A DNA stretch of 26,230 bases from Pseudobacteroides sp035370245 (GTDB lineage: Bacteria; Bacillota; Clostridia; Acetivibrionales; DSM-2933). The notes under the pieces were generated by a model, which did no database searches, was not told where the DNA came from, and saw only the letters and a list, made by a program, of their open reading frames with translations. The stretch spans positions 1 through 26,230 of the forward strand of contig DAOOVO010000055.1 in the NCBI GenBank assembly GCA_035370245.1, written 5' to 3'. Shown piece after piece: positions 7,079 through 15,301 of this stretch; positions within the stretch are counted from its first letter, which is position 1; each line of letters begins with the position of its first letter. Both the position numbers and the translations under genes were made by a program.

Positions 7079-8116
7079 ATGACTGCCAATAGAATAAAGA
7101 TTGCAATGCTTGGATTCGGAAATGTAGGAAGGGCCTTTGCCAGGTTGCTGACCGAAAAACAAGGAGAAATCCTGGATAAATTTAATGTATGGGTTGATGT
7201 TGCAGCTATTTCAACAAAATCAAAAGGATGCCTGGTTAATGAAGATGGCATTAATTTAAGTGAGGCATTGAATGATATAGAGAAGTTCAATCATTTCGAT
7301 AAAAAAAGGAAGAATTATAGAGAAATGACCTCTCTTGAGGTTGCTGAAAGTGTTGATTATGATATTCTTTTCGAATTAACACCTCTTCAAATATTTTCAG
7401 GTCAGCCTGCCATTGACCACATAAAGGCAGCCTTTAAGAGGAAGAAACACGCTGTAAGCGCGAATAAGGGACCCCTTGCCTGGGCATATGAAGAATTGCG
7501 TGATTTAGCAAACAAAAACCGGGTTCATTTTTTCTATGAAACAACCGTAATGGATGGTACACCGGTATTCAACTTAGTTGATGAAACGCTAAAATTCTGT
7601 AAAATAACGGAAATAAAAGGAATATTAAATTCCACCACAAATTTTGTCCTGGAAGAAATAGCAAAAGGTAAAGCCTATGATGAAGTTATAAAAGAAGGAA
7701 AGAAAAGAGGTTTTGTCGAAGAAGACCCGGCCATGGATATAGAAGGATGGGATGCTGCGGCAAAAATAGCTGCCTTGCTAAATGTCCTCATGGGTGCAAA
7801 CATAACTCCTTATGATGTTGACAGGAAGGGGATAGAGGATATAACCTTTGAGCAGATTAAGGAAGCTGAAAACAGAGGCAATGTGATAAAATTAATTTGC
7901 TACGGAGAAATTGAAAACGGAAAAGTTATAGCAAGAGTAAGGCCTGAAGAAGTAAGTAAAAGCTCCCTTCTTGCAAGCATAACCGGTACTACATCCATAG
8001 TCAGCTTAACAACAGACATGATGGGTACAGTTTCCATAGTAGAACATGAACCGGAAATAGAACAAACCGCTTACGGAGTCTTCAGTGATTTGATAAGAGT
8101 ATTAGGCAATATGTGA
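7079..8116 (+). CDS. hom: Homoserine dehydrogenase, short form without ACT domain
   Basis: This 345-aa protein starts with the NAD(P) Rossmann motif G-F-G-N-V-G-R-A (12-19). It has the S-A-N-K-G-P-L-A segment (about 128-135, substrate lysine), I-L-N-S-T-T-N-F and the catalytic-region motif E-E-D-P-A-M-D-I-E-G-W-D-A-A-A-K. It converts aspartate semialdehyde to homoserine for threonine and methionine synthesis. The usual Firmicute enzyme is about 430 aa with a C-terminal ACT domain for threonine feedback. This one ends after the catalytic domain, so feedback control may be missing. SD AAAGGAG lies seven bases before ATG. It has its own promoter and terminator and no threonine-pathway neighbours. 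Confidence 0.88.
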   Translation: MTANRIKIAMLGFGNVGRAFARLLTEKQGEILDKFNVWVDVAAISTKSKGCLVNEDGINLSEALNDIEKFNHFDKKRKNYREMTSLEVAESVDYDILFELTPLQIFSGQPAIDHIKAAFKRKKHAVSANKGPLAWAYEELRDLANKNRVHFFYETTVMDGTPVFNLVDETLKFCKITEIKGILNSTTNFVLEEIAKGKAYDEVIKEGKKRGFVEEDPAMDIEGWDAAAKIAALLNVLMGANITPYDVDRKGIEDITFEQIKEAENRGNVIKLICYGEIENGKVIARVRPEEVSKSSLLASITGTTSIVSLTTDMMGTVSIVEHEPEIEQTAYGVFSDLIRVLGNM

Positions 8117-8184
8117 GTTAATTAAATATGAAAACACCATAAACTGAATTTCCCCATCTCACAGACAGCAGAATAGAAATCGAT

Positions 8185-8223
8185 AATGACGTTGACCATC
8201 GGTTTGGTTGGCGTCATTTTTGT
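8185..8223 (+). terminator. Terminator of hom
   Basis: AATGACG (8185-8191) pairs with CGTCATT (8212-8218), extended by a wobble-rich UUGACC/GGUUGG inner helix, with a T-tail following. Confidence 0.75.
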
Positions 8224-8299
8224 TGCCGATTTAACTCATATGATACCGGTTTGTATTAATTAAATCATTACATCAAATATAAATAATTAAATAAATATA

Positions 8300-8328
8300 T
8301 TGCATTAGTGAAAACGTTATGGTAAGCT
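8300..8328 (+). promoter_or_regulatory. Promoter of the frl operon
   Basis: TTGCAT (8300-8305), 17 bp, then TAAGCT (8323-8328) preceded by TGG, giving an extended -10 form. The predicted start near 8335 falls inside the inverted repeat at 8332-8355, and a cre-like site fills the spacer. Confidence 0.6.
8309..8322 (+). promoter_or_regulatory. Candidate cre (CcpA catabolite repression site)
   Basis: TGAAAACGTTATGG matches the cre consensus TGWAANCGNTNWCA at 12 of 14 positions; the two mismatches are the final CA. It lies exactly between the -35 and -10 elements of the frl promoter, where bound CcpA would block RNA polymerase. Confidence 0.6.
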
Positions 8329-8331
8329 TTA

Positions 8332-8355
8332 AATGGTATATACAACTATACCATT
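8332..8355 (+). promoter_or_regulatory. Candidate FrlR operator, perfect inverted repeat
   Basis: AATGGTATA (8332-8340) and TATACCATT (8347-8355) are perfect 9-bp arms around a 6-bp centre. The TGGTATA half-site is of the type bound by HutC-subfamily GntR regulators such as NagR/YvoA. It overlaps the predicted transcription start and lies 20 bp before the frlR start codon, so autoregulation of the operon is likely. I saw no second copy in the operon. Confidence 0.7.
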
Positions 8356-8374
8356 CAGAAGAGGAAGTGAAACA

Positions 8375-9112
8375 ATGATAAAGAACGACTATATTCCTCC
8401 CGTTTATATTCAAATAAGAGACATACTTATTGATAAAATAAACTCAGGAGAGTTCAAAAAAGGGAATCAATTACCTTCAGAGAGGGAGATAAGTGAAACT
8501 TATAAAATAAGCAGAATGACTGCAAGAAGTGCACTCACGCAGCTTGTAGAAATGGGATATGCTTACAGGGTAAAAGGAAAGGGGACATTTGCAAGGCTTC
8601 CCAAAATCAACAGAGATTTTGTAAATCTTTGTGGTTTTTCGCAAATGTTGAAATCAAAAGGAATAAAGCCCGGCAATAAGGTTGTAAAGCTTGGAATTTT
8701 GGAAGCTAATAAAAAAATCGCCTCCTTGCTTGAAACTACTATTGGAACAAAGGTCTATGAAATTGTCCGTATACGTTATGGTAATAATATTCCTTTAGCT
8801 TTAGAATTTTCATATCTGCCGGTCAGATTATTTAATGATCTCTTTCGATACGATTTTGAAAAAAATTCTTTATATAAAGTAATTGAAGAAAAATATGAAT
8901 ATAAATTGAAATATGCAAAACAGTGGATAAGAATCACCACATTAAACTCCAGTGAATCCAGAATTCTAAAAGTTAAAGAGAATACACCCGCATTCTTATT
9001 GGAATCAATAACCTACGACATGGATGACAGAGTTGTGGAAGCCACAAGGTCCTTAAATATTGGTGAAAGAACAACATTTTATACCGAATTATGGCCAAAC
9101 AGCGAAAAATAA
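8375..9112 (+). CDS. frlR: GntR/HutC-family transcriptional regulator FrlR
   Basis: This 245-aa protein is taken from ATG 8375, with GAGGAAG seven bases upstream. An in-frame ATG at 8333 would place the operator inside the gene and has no SD. Residues about 8-75 are a GntR winged helix-turn-helix (P-P-V-Y-I-Q-I-R-D, Q-L-P-S-E-R-E-I-S, S-R-M-T-A-R-S-A-L, G-K-G-T-F). Residues about 90-235 are a UTRA ligand domain of the HutC subfamily. As first gene of a fructosamine operon it is best called FrlR, which would bind a glycated amino acid or its phosphate and release the operator. The ligand is inferred only from context. Confidence 0.85.
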   Translation: MIKNDYIPPVYIQIRDILIDKINSGEFKKGNQLPSEREISETYKISRMTARSALTQLVEMGYAYRVKGKGTFARLPKINRDFVNLCGFSQMLKSKGIKPGNKVVKLGILEANKKIASLLETTIGTKVYEIVRIRYGNNIPLALEFSYLPVRLFNDLFRYDFEKNSLYKVIEEKYEYKLKYAKQWIRITTLNSSESRILKVKENTPAFLLESITYDMDDRVVEATRSLNIGERTTFYTELWPNSEK

Positions 9113-9148
9113 TATTGATATACAACATATTAAGAATGGGGGTGAACA

Positions 9149-9958
9149 ATGGTTAAAATAATTGGTATCGGAGATAACGTTGTAGATAAGTATATTCATA
9201 TGGGTACCATGTATCCCGGTGGAAATGCACTTAATATAGCAGTACTATGCAGGCGTTATGGTGCCGAAACGGCTTATCTCGGTTGTCTTGGCAGTGACTT
9301 TGCAGGAAAACATATTTATAAATCACTGAAAAAAGAAGGAGTTGATGTATCAAGAGTAAGAGTATTGAAGGGAGAAAATGCCTTTGCTGAAGTGACTTTA
9401 ATTAATGGAGACAGAGTATTTGTAAATGGAAGTAAGGGTGAATCACAAAACATAGTTTTAGATGATGAAGATTATAAGTTTATAAGCAAATTTCAACTTG
9501 CTCATACAAGCATCTACAGCGGTATAGAAGACCTGCTGCCTTCCATAAAAAAGGTAAATGTTAAAATATCTTACGATTTCTCGAATGATTATACTGACCA
9601 TCATTTAGATAAGGCTCTGCCACACGTAGATTATGCTTTTTTTTCCGGAAGCGACAAGAGGGATGATGAGGTTATTAAGTTTATTAAAGAAGTAAGAGCA
9701 TATGGAGCAGAATTGGTTTTAGTTACAAGAGGTTCAAAGGGTGCTACATTGTGGTATAACAATGAGTACTATAATCAAGGCATAGTACCGACAGATGTAG
9801 TTGACACTTTAGGAGCAGGCGATGGTTTTATTTCCAGGCTTCTCTTAGGTGTATTGAATAAGGAGAATATAAGAGAAACATTGTATCATTCGGCTAAAGA
9901 AGCGGCAAATGTTTGTACATATTACGGAGCTTTTGGTTACGGAGTTGATATTAAATAA
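9149..9958 (+). CDS. frlD: Fructoselysine/fructosamine 6-kinase (PfkB family)
   Basis: This 269-aa PfkB-family sugar kinase resembles FrlD. The N-terminal G-I-G-D-N-V-V-D-K-Y (6-15), the P-G-G-N-A-L-N-I-A-V substrate segment (23-32) and R-R-Y-G follow the FrlD pattern. The C-terminal D-T-L-G-A-G-D motif supplies the catalytic base D225. FrlD phosphorylates C6 of the sugar part of a glycated amino acid. The usual serine after GAGD is glycine here, and the following residues (F-I-S-R-L-L-L-G) vary from the norm, but the anion-hole glycines are kept. GGGGGTGA is a strong SD. It follows frlR by 36 bases with no terminator. Confidence 0.85.
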   Translation: MVKIIGIGDNVVDKYIHMGTMYPGGNALNIAVLCRRYGAETAYLGCLGSDFAGKHIYKSLKKEGVDVSRVRVLKGENAFAEVTLINGDRVFVNGSKGESQNIVLDDEDYKFISKFQLAHTSIYSGIEDLLPSIKKVNVKISYDFSNDYTDHHLDKALPHVDYAFFSGSDKRDDEVIKFIKEVRAYGAELVLVTRGSKGATLWYNNEYYNQGIVPTDVVDTLGAGDGFISRLLLGVLNKENIRETLYHSAKEAANVCTYYGAFGYGVDIK

Positions 9959-9980
9959 AACAATTAGGAGGTAATTAAAA

Positions 9981-11270
9981 ATGAAAATTAACAAATTATT
10001 AGTTTTACTCTTATCAGTATTATTAGTAATATCTTTGACAGCATGCCAGTCAAGCCAACCAACAGGCGGTACAGATCAGGTTGAAATCAAATTTTTGCAT
10101 AAATGGCCGCAACCGGAATACAGTGTATATTTTGATGAAGTAGTGGAAGCTTTTATGAAGGAAAACCCAAACATAAAAGTAAGTGTTGAAGCAGTTGGAG
10201 ACGAACCAATAAAAGATAAACTGCGTGTATTAATGGGAACGGATAATCAACCGGACGTTTTCTTTTCATGGTCAGGTGAATTCGCAGCTAAGTTTGTAAG
10301 ATCAAATAATGCCCTTGATTTAACACCTTATCTTGAAAATGACCCTGAGTGGAAAAACAGTATTATGGAAGCGGGATTAGAGCCATTTACATATGATGGT
10401 AACTACTATGGCATTCCATTCAGAATCAACGGGAAATTCTTTGTTTACAATACAGAAATTTTTAATAAATTAGGATTGAAAAAACCCAATACCTGGGATG
10501 AGTTTATGACAGTATTGGAAACACTTAAACAAAATGGCATTACACCTATAGGATTTGGAAATATATATCCTTGGGCAGCCTGCCATTACATAACCGGGTT
10601 AAATCAAAAGTTTGTACCTCAAGAAGTCAGGGTAAAGGATTATAACCCAAAGACCGGGGAATTTACCGATCCGGGATATATTAAAGCTCTTGAATATTTT
10701 AAATCTCTAAATGATAAAGGTTATTTCATAGAAGGTGTAAATTCAACCGAGCATAACATGTCCAATCAAATGTTCTATGGGGAACAGGTTGCAATAATTT
10801 ATGTTGAATTGGAAGAATTTGTTGAAGTAGAAGAAAATCTGCCGGGGAAATGGGATTTCTTTAAAATGCCTGATATACCCGAAGGAAAAGGAAATCAGAA
10901 CTTCTTAACCGGGGCTCCGGATGGATTCTTAGTTTCAGCAAAAACTAAACATCCTGAAGAAGCTGTAAAATTCCTTAAATATTTAACTAATAAAGCTAAT
11001 GCCGATAAATTAGTACAGCAGCTTGGATGGCCAAGCCCAATAATCGGTGCCGTAAATGAAGGAAATTCTCCCGATTATTTGGTAAGAGGCATGAAGGCTA
11101 TTGAAGAAGCAGAAGGTATGGCTCTTTGGCTTGACACTGATATTCATATAAAAATTTCAGACGTTTATCTGCCAAATTTGCAAGAACTGCTTAATGGAAC
11201 AAAGACTCCTGAACAGATAATGGCTGAAGTTCAAAAGGTGGCAAAAGAAGTACAGAGTGAAGTAGAATAA
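9981..11270 (+). CDS. frlO: Fructosamine ABC transporter, solute-binding lipoprotein
   Basis: This 429-aa family-1 extracellular solute-binding protein has a lipoprotein signal peptide: K-I-N-K, a hydrophobic core and the lipobox L-T-A-C with C22 as the lipidated residue. The mature part shows the MalE-like sugar-binding protein pattern (F-L-H-K-W-P near 36, F-M-K-E-N-P-N-I-K-V near 58, P-D-V-F-F-S-W near 92, N-T-W-D-E-F near 159). It captures the glycated amino acid outside the cell and hands it to FrlN/FrlM. It is 22 bases after frlD with AGGAGG upstream. The ligand is inferred from the neighbouring kinase and deglycase. Confidence 0.85.
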   Translation: MKINKLLVLLLSVLLVISLTACQSSQPTGGTDQVEIKFLHKWPQPEYSVYFDEVVEAFMKENPNIKVSVEAVGDEPIKDKLRVLMGTDNQPDVFFSWSGEFAAKFVRSNNALDLTPYLENDPEWKNSIMEAGLEPFTYDGNYYGIPFRINGKFFVYNTEIFNKLGLKKPNTWDEFMTVLETLKQNGITPIGFGNIYPWAACHYITGLNQKFVPQEVRVKDYNPKTGEFTDPGYIKALEYFKSLNDKGYFIEGVNSTEHNMSNQMFYGEQVAIIYVELEEFVEVEENLPGKWDFFKMPDIPEGKGNQNFLTGAPDGFLVSAKTKHPEEAVKFLKYLTNKANADKLVQQLGWPSPIIGAVNEGNSPDYLVRGMKAIEEAEGMALWLDTDIHIKISDVYLPNLQELLNGTKTPEQIMAEVQKVAKEVQSEVE

Positions 11271-11304
11271 CAGAAAACTGCTCTTGATTAACAGGAGTGA
11301 TGAT

Positions 11305-12189
11305 ATGAACATTTATAGAAATAAAAAGGTAGCCATATTATTTATGCTGCCCGCCTTGGTATTTGTTATTTTGTTTATTTACTACCCCATTATTCAAAAC
11401 TTTATTTATAGTTTGTACAGGTGGAGTAGTTTCTCGGAAGTAAAAGTTTTTGTTGGTTTTGATTATTATAAAAGATTGTTATCAGATCCCATATTCTATA
11501 TCGCACTGAAAAATAATGCGCTGTACGCTATTATTTCGATCGTGTTTCAGGTAGGAGTCGGAATGATTTTAGCAGCTGTATTGGAAGAAAAAATCATGAG
11601 ACGATACCAGACCTTTTTTCGAACCGTATATTTCATGCCGTCGGTTATTTCTATAACCGTGGTAGGGTTATTGTTTCAGTTGGTTTATAATCCAAATATA
11701 GGGCTGCTGAATGCCTTTTTAAAAGTAGTTGGACTTGAAACACTGACGCATGATTGGCTGGGCCGGAGCGATACAGCAATGTTTGCTATTATTGCTACAT
11801 CCCAGTGGCAGTATATAGGATATATAATGCTGTTATTTCTTGTGGCAATTCAAAAGATACCTGAAGAGTTATATGAGTCAGCCATGATTGATGGAGCAAA
11901 TGCAATCCAAAAATTCATTCATGTAACCATACCCCAAATCAAAGAAACTATACTGGTTACATCAATAATCACTATAATAGGAGCATTTAAGGTATTTGAT
12001 GAAGTTTATGTCATGACTGCAGGAGGTCCCGGCAGGTCAACCGAAGTTTTAGCTTCTTACATGTACCGTGCGGGCTTTAGAAATGATGAAATGGGATATG
12101 CAGCAACTATTGCTACAGTGATATTTTTAATTACTTTTATTGTTACTTTAATACAACTTAAAGTATCAAAAGAAAAAAATGAGGCATAA
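11305..12189 (+). CDS. frlN: Fructosamine ABC transporter permease, MalF type
   Basis: This 294-aa permease is taken from ATG 11305, with AGGAG seven bases upstream. An upstream in-frame TTG at 11284 would include the SD in the coding region. It has six hydrophobic segments and the binding-protein-dependent permease EAA loop (E-L-Y-E-S-A-M-I-D-G-A-N-A-I-Q-K-F), which contacts the ATPase. The G-G-P-G-R-S-T-E-V-L-A motif near the end is typical of MalF/UgpA-type subunits. It forms the membrane channel with FrlM. Its stop codon lies 10 bases before the next start and overlaps that gene's SD. Confidence 0.87.
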   Translation: MNIYRNKKVAILFMLPALVFVILFIYYPIIQNFIYSLYRWSSFSEVKVFVGFDYYKRLLSDPIFYIALKNNALYAIISIVFQVGVGMILAAVLEEKIMRRYQTFFRTVYFMPSVISITVVGLLFQLVYNPNIGLLNAFLKVVGLETLTHDWLGRSDTAMFAIIATSQWQYIGYIMLLFLVAIQKIPEELYESAMIDGANAIQKFIHVTIPQIKETILVTSIITIIGAFKVFDEVYVMTAGGPGRSTEVLASYMYRAGFRNDEMGYAATIATVIFLITFIVTLIQLKVSKEKNEA

Positions 12190-12199
12190 GGAGGAAAAT

Positions 12200-13039
12200 A
12201 TGAATAAGGAGCACAACGGCTTATCTAAATTTATATTCATGTTTGTTTTCCTTTTGCTCATAACCTATTCCGTAATAATTATTTATCCGTTGTTATGGAT
12301 GATAATCTCAGGCTTTAAAACCAATCAAGAATTGTTTTTGGAACCTTGGGGTTTACCGGCAAAATTACTCTGGAGCAATTATAAATCTGCCTGGGATGTT
12401 GGAGTCGGAAAATTTTTCGTAAACAGTTTGTTCGTTACATCGGTTTCTGTAACGGTGACCTTATTTATAAGTGCATGCTGTGCATTTCCATTAAGCCGCT
12501 ATGAGTTTAAAGGGCAAAATATATTCTTGCTCATAATAATCGGGGGGATGATGCTAGCCCCCCAGGTGAGCTTAATATCACTGTATAAATTACTTCAAAG
12601 GCTCAAGATATATAATACATATTGGGCACTGATAATTCCATACATTGCCTTTAGAATACCCTTTACAACATTTTTAATCAGGTCATATATGTTATCTTTA
12701 CCTCGTGAGATTGAAGATTCAGCATATATAGACGGTTGTACATCCTGGAGGTTGTTTTGGAACATAATTCTTCCCATGTGCAAACCTATAATGGCTACAT
12801 CTGCTTTATTGGCAGCAATGTCAGTCTGGAATGAATTTATGTTTGCCTTGGTATTTATCGAGGACAGTACTCTAAGGACAATTCCTGTCGGCATAATGAA
12901 TCTGAGAAGCACACTGAGCACGAATTGGACAATACTGTTGGCTGCGCTTACAATTTCGGCACTTCCTATGATAATACTGTTTATAGTTTTCCAGAAACAG
13001 TTTGTAAGAGGTATAACGCAAGGTGGAGTCAAGGGATAA
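12200..13039 (+). CDS. frlM: Fructosamine ABC transporter permease, MalG type
   Basis: This 279-aa permease is taken from ATG 12200, with AAGGAGG five bases upstream and overlapping the frlN stop. An earlier in-frame ATG at 12179 lies within frlN and lacks an SD. It has six transmembrane segments, the M-I-S-G-F-K-T-N-Q-E segment after the first helix that is typical of MalG-like subunits, and the EAA loop E-I-E-D-S-A-Y-I-D-G-C-T-S-W-R-L-F. It pairs with FrlN in the importer. It ends with a Q-F-V-R-G-I-T-Q-G-G-V-K-G tail, common to the family's C terminus. Confidence 0.87.
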   Translation: MNKEHNGLSKFIFMFVFLLLITYSVIIIYPLLWMIISGFKTNQELFLEPWGLPAKLLWSNYKSAWDVGVGKFFVNSLFVTSVSVTVTLFISACCAFPLSRYEFKGQNIFLLIIIGGMMLAPQVSLISLYKLLQRLKIYNTYWALIIPYIAFRIPFTTFLIRSYMLSLPREIEDSAYIDGCTSWRLFWNIILPMCKPIMATSALLAAMSVWNEFMFALVFIEDSTLRTIPVGIMNLRSTLSTNWTILLAALTISALPMIILFIVFQKQFVRGITQGGVKG

Positions 13040-13063
13040 CTTAATGTATAGGAGGAAAACAAA

Positions 13064-14071
13064 ATGAAAGTGGATTATACTGATTATAAAGCAGTTCTTC
13101 AAAGAGGAATCGATCAAAAGAAAAACATAGAAGAAGCTGTTGAAAAAATAGTAAAAAAAGGTGTTGAAAATGTATTTTTAGTTGGCTGCGGCGGCTCGCT
13201 AGCTGTTATGACACCATTGAAATATGTAATGGAGATTAATTCAAAGCTTCCCGTTTATGAATATAATGCAAGTGAATTTATTAATATTAAGCCTAAGCTA
13301 TTCGGTGAAAAATCACTGGTGATATTGTCATCATACACAGGGACAACAAAGGAAACTGTTGCAGCAGCAAAATTTGCGAAAGAAATGGGTGCAGCAACCA
13401 TAGGTTTTACCGGCGAAGCCGATTCTCCTCTTGGGCAAAGTGTTGACTTTGTATTTGCAAATGCAGCTAAAAACGGCGTTACTGATTCTAAATTAATCAT
13501 GCTTTATCAAATTGTGTTTAATTTAATAAAGCATACAGATAATTATGACAAATATGATGATATGATGGACGCTCTGGCCACGCTTCCGGACAACATGGTA
13601 AATATCAAAAATTTAGCAGAAGAAAAAGCTGAACAATTTGCTTTAAAATATAAGGATGCTGACTTTTTCATGACATTGGGGGCAGGGGCCGTTTGGGGAG
13701 AGACTTATTCTTATGCTGTATGTATATTGGAAGAAATGCAGTGGATTAAGGCTCAACCGGTACATGCAGGCGAATTCTTCCACGGTTCGTTTGAAATAGT
13801 CCAAGAAGATACTAATCTTTTGGTATTCCAAGGGGAAGATTTAACCAGGCCGCTTCTTGACAGGGTTATAACTTTTGCAAACAAGTATACTAAAAACATG
13901 GTTTTAATAGATACAAAGGATTATCCCTTGTATGGAGTACCTGAGGATCTGAGAGGATATTTTAGTCCATTTGTAATATCTGCAGTTTTGGACAGGTTTT
14001 CTGAAAACCTTGCTTCAGTAAGAAATCATCCTTTATCAACAAGAAGATATATGACTAAGGTTGAATACTAA
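13064..14071 (+). CDS. frlB: Fructosamine 6-phosphate deglycase (SIS domain)
   Basis: This 335-aa double SIS-domain protein resembles FrlB. SIS motifs are V-G-C-G-G-S-L-A-V-M (40-49) and S-S-Y-T-G-T-T-K-E-T (89-98). The second half has H-A-G-E-F-F-H-G-S-F-E-I-V (234-246), which corresponds to the G-E-F-x-H-G-x-x-E-I-V active-site region of FrlB. The end, H-P-L-S-T-R-R-Y-M-T-K-V-E-Y, mirrors the R-R-Y...L-V-E-Y end of the E. coli enzyme. It splits fructosamine 6-phosphate into glucose 6-phosphate and the free amino acid. AGGAGG lies eight bases before ATG. GlmS-like isomerases share the fold, but no glutaminase domain is present. Confidence 0.85.
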   Translation: MKVDYTDYKAVLQRGIDQKKNIEEAVEKIVKKGVENVFLVGCGGSLAVMTPLKYVMEINSKLPVYEYNASEFINIKPKLFGEKSLVILSSYTGTTKETVAAAKFAKEMGAATIGFTGEADSPLGQSVDFVFANAAKNGVTDSKLIMLYQIVFNLIKHTDNYDKYDDMMDALATLPDNMVNIKNLAEEKAEQFALKYKDADFFMTLGAGAVWGETYSYAVCILEEMQWIKAQPVHAGEFFHGSFEIVQEDTNLLVFQGEDLTRPLLDRVITFANKYTKNMVLIDTKDYPLYGVPEDLRGYFSPFVISAVLDRFSENLASVRNHPLSTRRYMTKVEY

Positions 14072-14096
14072 TATAAACTCTGGGAGGATGATGATA

Positions 14097-15209
14097 ATGG
14101 CCAATATATCTTTAAGAGGCGTCAAAAAGGTATATCCCGGCAATGTTACTGCAGTAAGAAACTTTAATCTTGAAATTGAAGATAAAGAGTTTATTGTATT
14201 AGTAGGACCATCAGGTTGTGGTAAATCAACTACACTTAGAATGATAGCCGGTTTAGAGGAAATTAGCGAGGGTGAAATATATATCGGAGATGTTTTAGTA
14301 AATAATGTTCATCCAAAAGACAGGGATATTGCCATGGTCTTTCAAAACTATGCCTTGTATCCACACATGTCTGTTTTTGATAACATGGCATTTGGTTTAA
14401 AATTACGTAAAGTTCCAAAAGAAGAAATAACAAAAAGAGTAAAAAGTGCGGCGGAAATATTGGAAATCGAAGATTTATTGGATAGAAGGCCCAAGGCTTT
14501 GTCCGGAGGACAAAGACAAAGGGTTGCATTGGGAAGAGCCATGGTCAGGGAGCCAAAGGTCTTTTTAATGGATGAACCATTATCTAACTTGGATGCCAAG
14601 CTTAGAGTACAAATGAGAACAGAAATAGCCAAGCTTCATAAAAGACTTCAAACTACATTTATTTATGTTACCCATGATCAAACAGAAGCAATGACAATGG
14701 GCACAAGAATAGTTGTTATGAAGGATGGTGATATACAACAGATAGATACACCTCAAAATGTGTATGATTATCCTGCTAATACTTTTGTTGCCAGGTTTAT
14801 AGGCAGCCCCCAGATGAATATAACAGAAGGGCTGGTTCGTGATAATGATGATAGAATAGAGATTGTACTATCAGAAGATACAATAATTAATATAAGTCAG
14901 GAAAAGGAAAAACTACTTAAAGAAAAAGGCTACGTGGATAAAAAGGTTTTAGTTGGATTTAGACCTGAAAACCTGCATGAAACTGAGGTTGATGAACTGA
15001 AGAGTCATTATTCGACAATAAATGCAACGGTTGAAGTATCAGAGCTAATGGGGTCGGAAACATACCTGTACATGAATAAATTTGGGAAACAAATAATTGC
15101 ACGGGTGGATCCAAAATCTAAAAAACGATCAGGAGACAGGGTTGAATTAAGGATTCATTGGGACAGATTTCATTTGTTTGATATTGATACTGAAGAGGCT
15201 ATAAAATAG
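14097..15209 (+). CDS. msmX: MsmX/UgpC-type ABC transporter ATPase
   Basis: This 370-aa ATPase is counted from ATG 14097, nine bases after GGAGG; ATGs at 14088 and 14091 are too close to the SD. It has Walker A G-P-S-G-C-G-K-S-T (37-45), a Q-loop in M-V-F-Q-N-Y-A-L-Y-P-H-M, the signature L-S-G-G-Q-R-Q-R, Walker B V-F-L-M-D-E-P-L-S-N-L-D and the H-loop V-T-H-D-Q. A C-terminal TOBE/regulatory region follows, as in MalK/MsmX proteins. It should drive FrlNM. In B. subtilis the ATPase MsmX is shared among sugar importers, whereas the frl operon's neighbour yurJ (frlP) is the positional match to this gene. Confidence 0.88.
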   Translation: MANISLRGVKKVYPGNVTAVRNFNLEIEDKEFIVLVGPSGCGKSTTLRMIAGLEEISEGEIYIGDVLVNNVHPKDRDIAMVFQNYALYPHMSVFDNMAFGLKLRKVPKEEITKRVKSAAEILEIEDLLDRRPKALSGGQRQRVALGRAMVREPKVFLMDEPLSNLDAKLRVQMRTEIAKLHKRLQTTFIYVTHDQTEAMTMGTRIVVMKDGDIQQIDTPQNVYDYPANTFVARFIGSPQMNITEGLVRDNDDRIEIVLSEDTIINISQEKEKLLKEKGYVDKKVLVGFRPENLHETEVDELKSHYSTINATVEVSELMGSETYLYMNKFGKQIIARVDPKSKKRSGDRVELRIHWDRFHLFDIDTEEAIK

Positions 15210-15225
15210 GCATACATTAATGACA

Positions 15226-15263
15226 GAAGAAACATATACTGGTTATATGGTATATGTTTCTTC
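15226..15263 (+). terminator. Perfect 14-bp hairpin between msmX and the HAD gene (attenuator or weak terminator)
   Basis: GAAGAAACATATAC (15226-15239) and GTATATGTTTCTTC (15250-15263) are perfect complements around a 10-base loop. There is no clean U-run; ATATTTAACAACATTTT follows. It may be a leaky terminator or an RNA processing/stability hairpin that reduces expression of the downstream phosphatase gene. Confidence 0.5.
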
Positions 15264-15301
15264 ATATTTAACAACATTTTAATAATGTTTCGAGGGATAT
15301 A

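Noticed and set aside
8333..8374. An upstream ATG giving a longer FrlR.
   Set aside because: It overlaps the perfect operator repeat and the predicted transcription start and has no SD; ATG 8375 has GAGGAAG at good spacing.
12595..13062. A 155-codon open frame on the minus strand.
   Set aside because: It lies wholly antisense to frlM, a clear permease gene; it has no SD or family resemblance and is explained by the codon use of the opposite strand.
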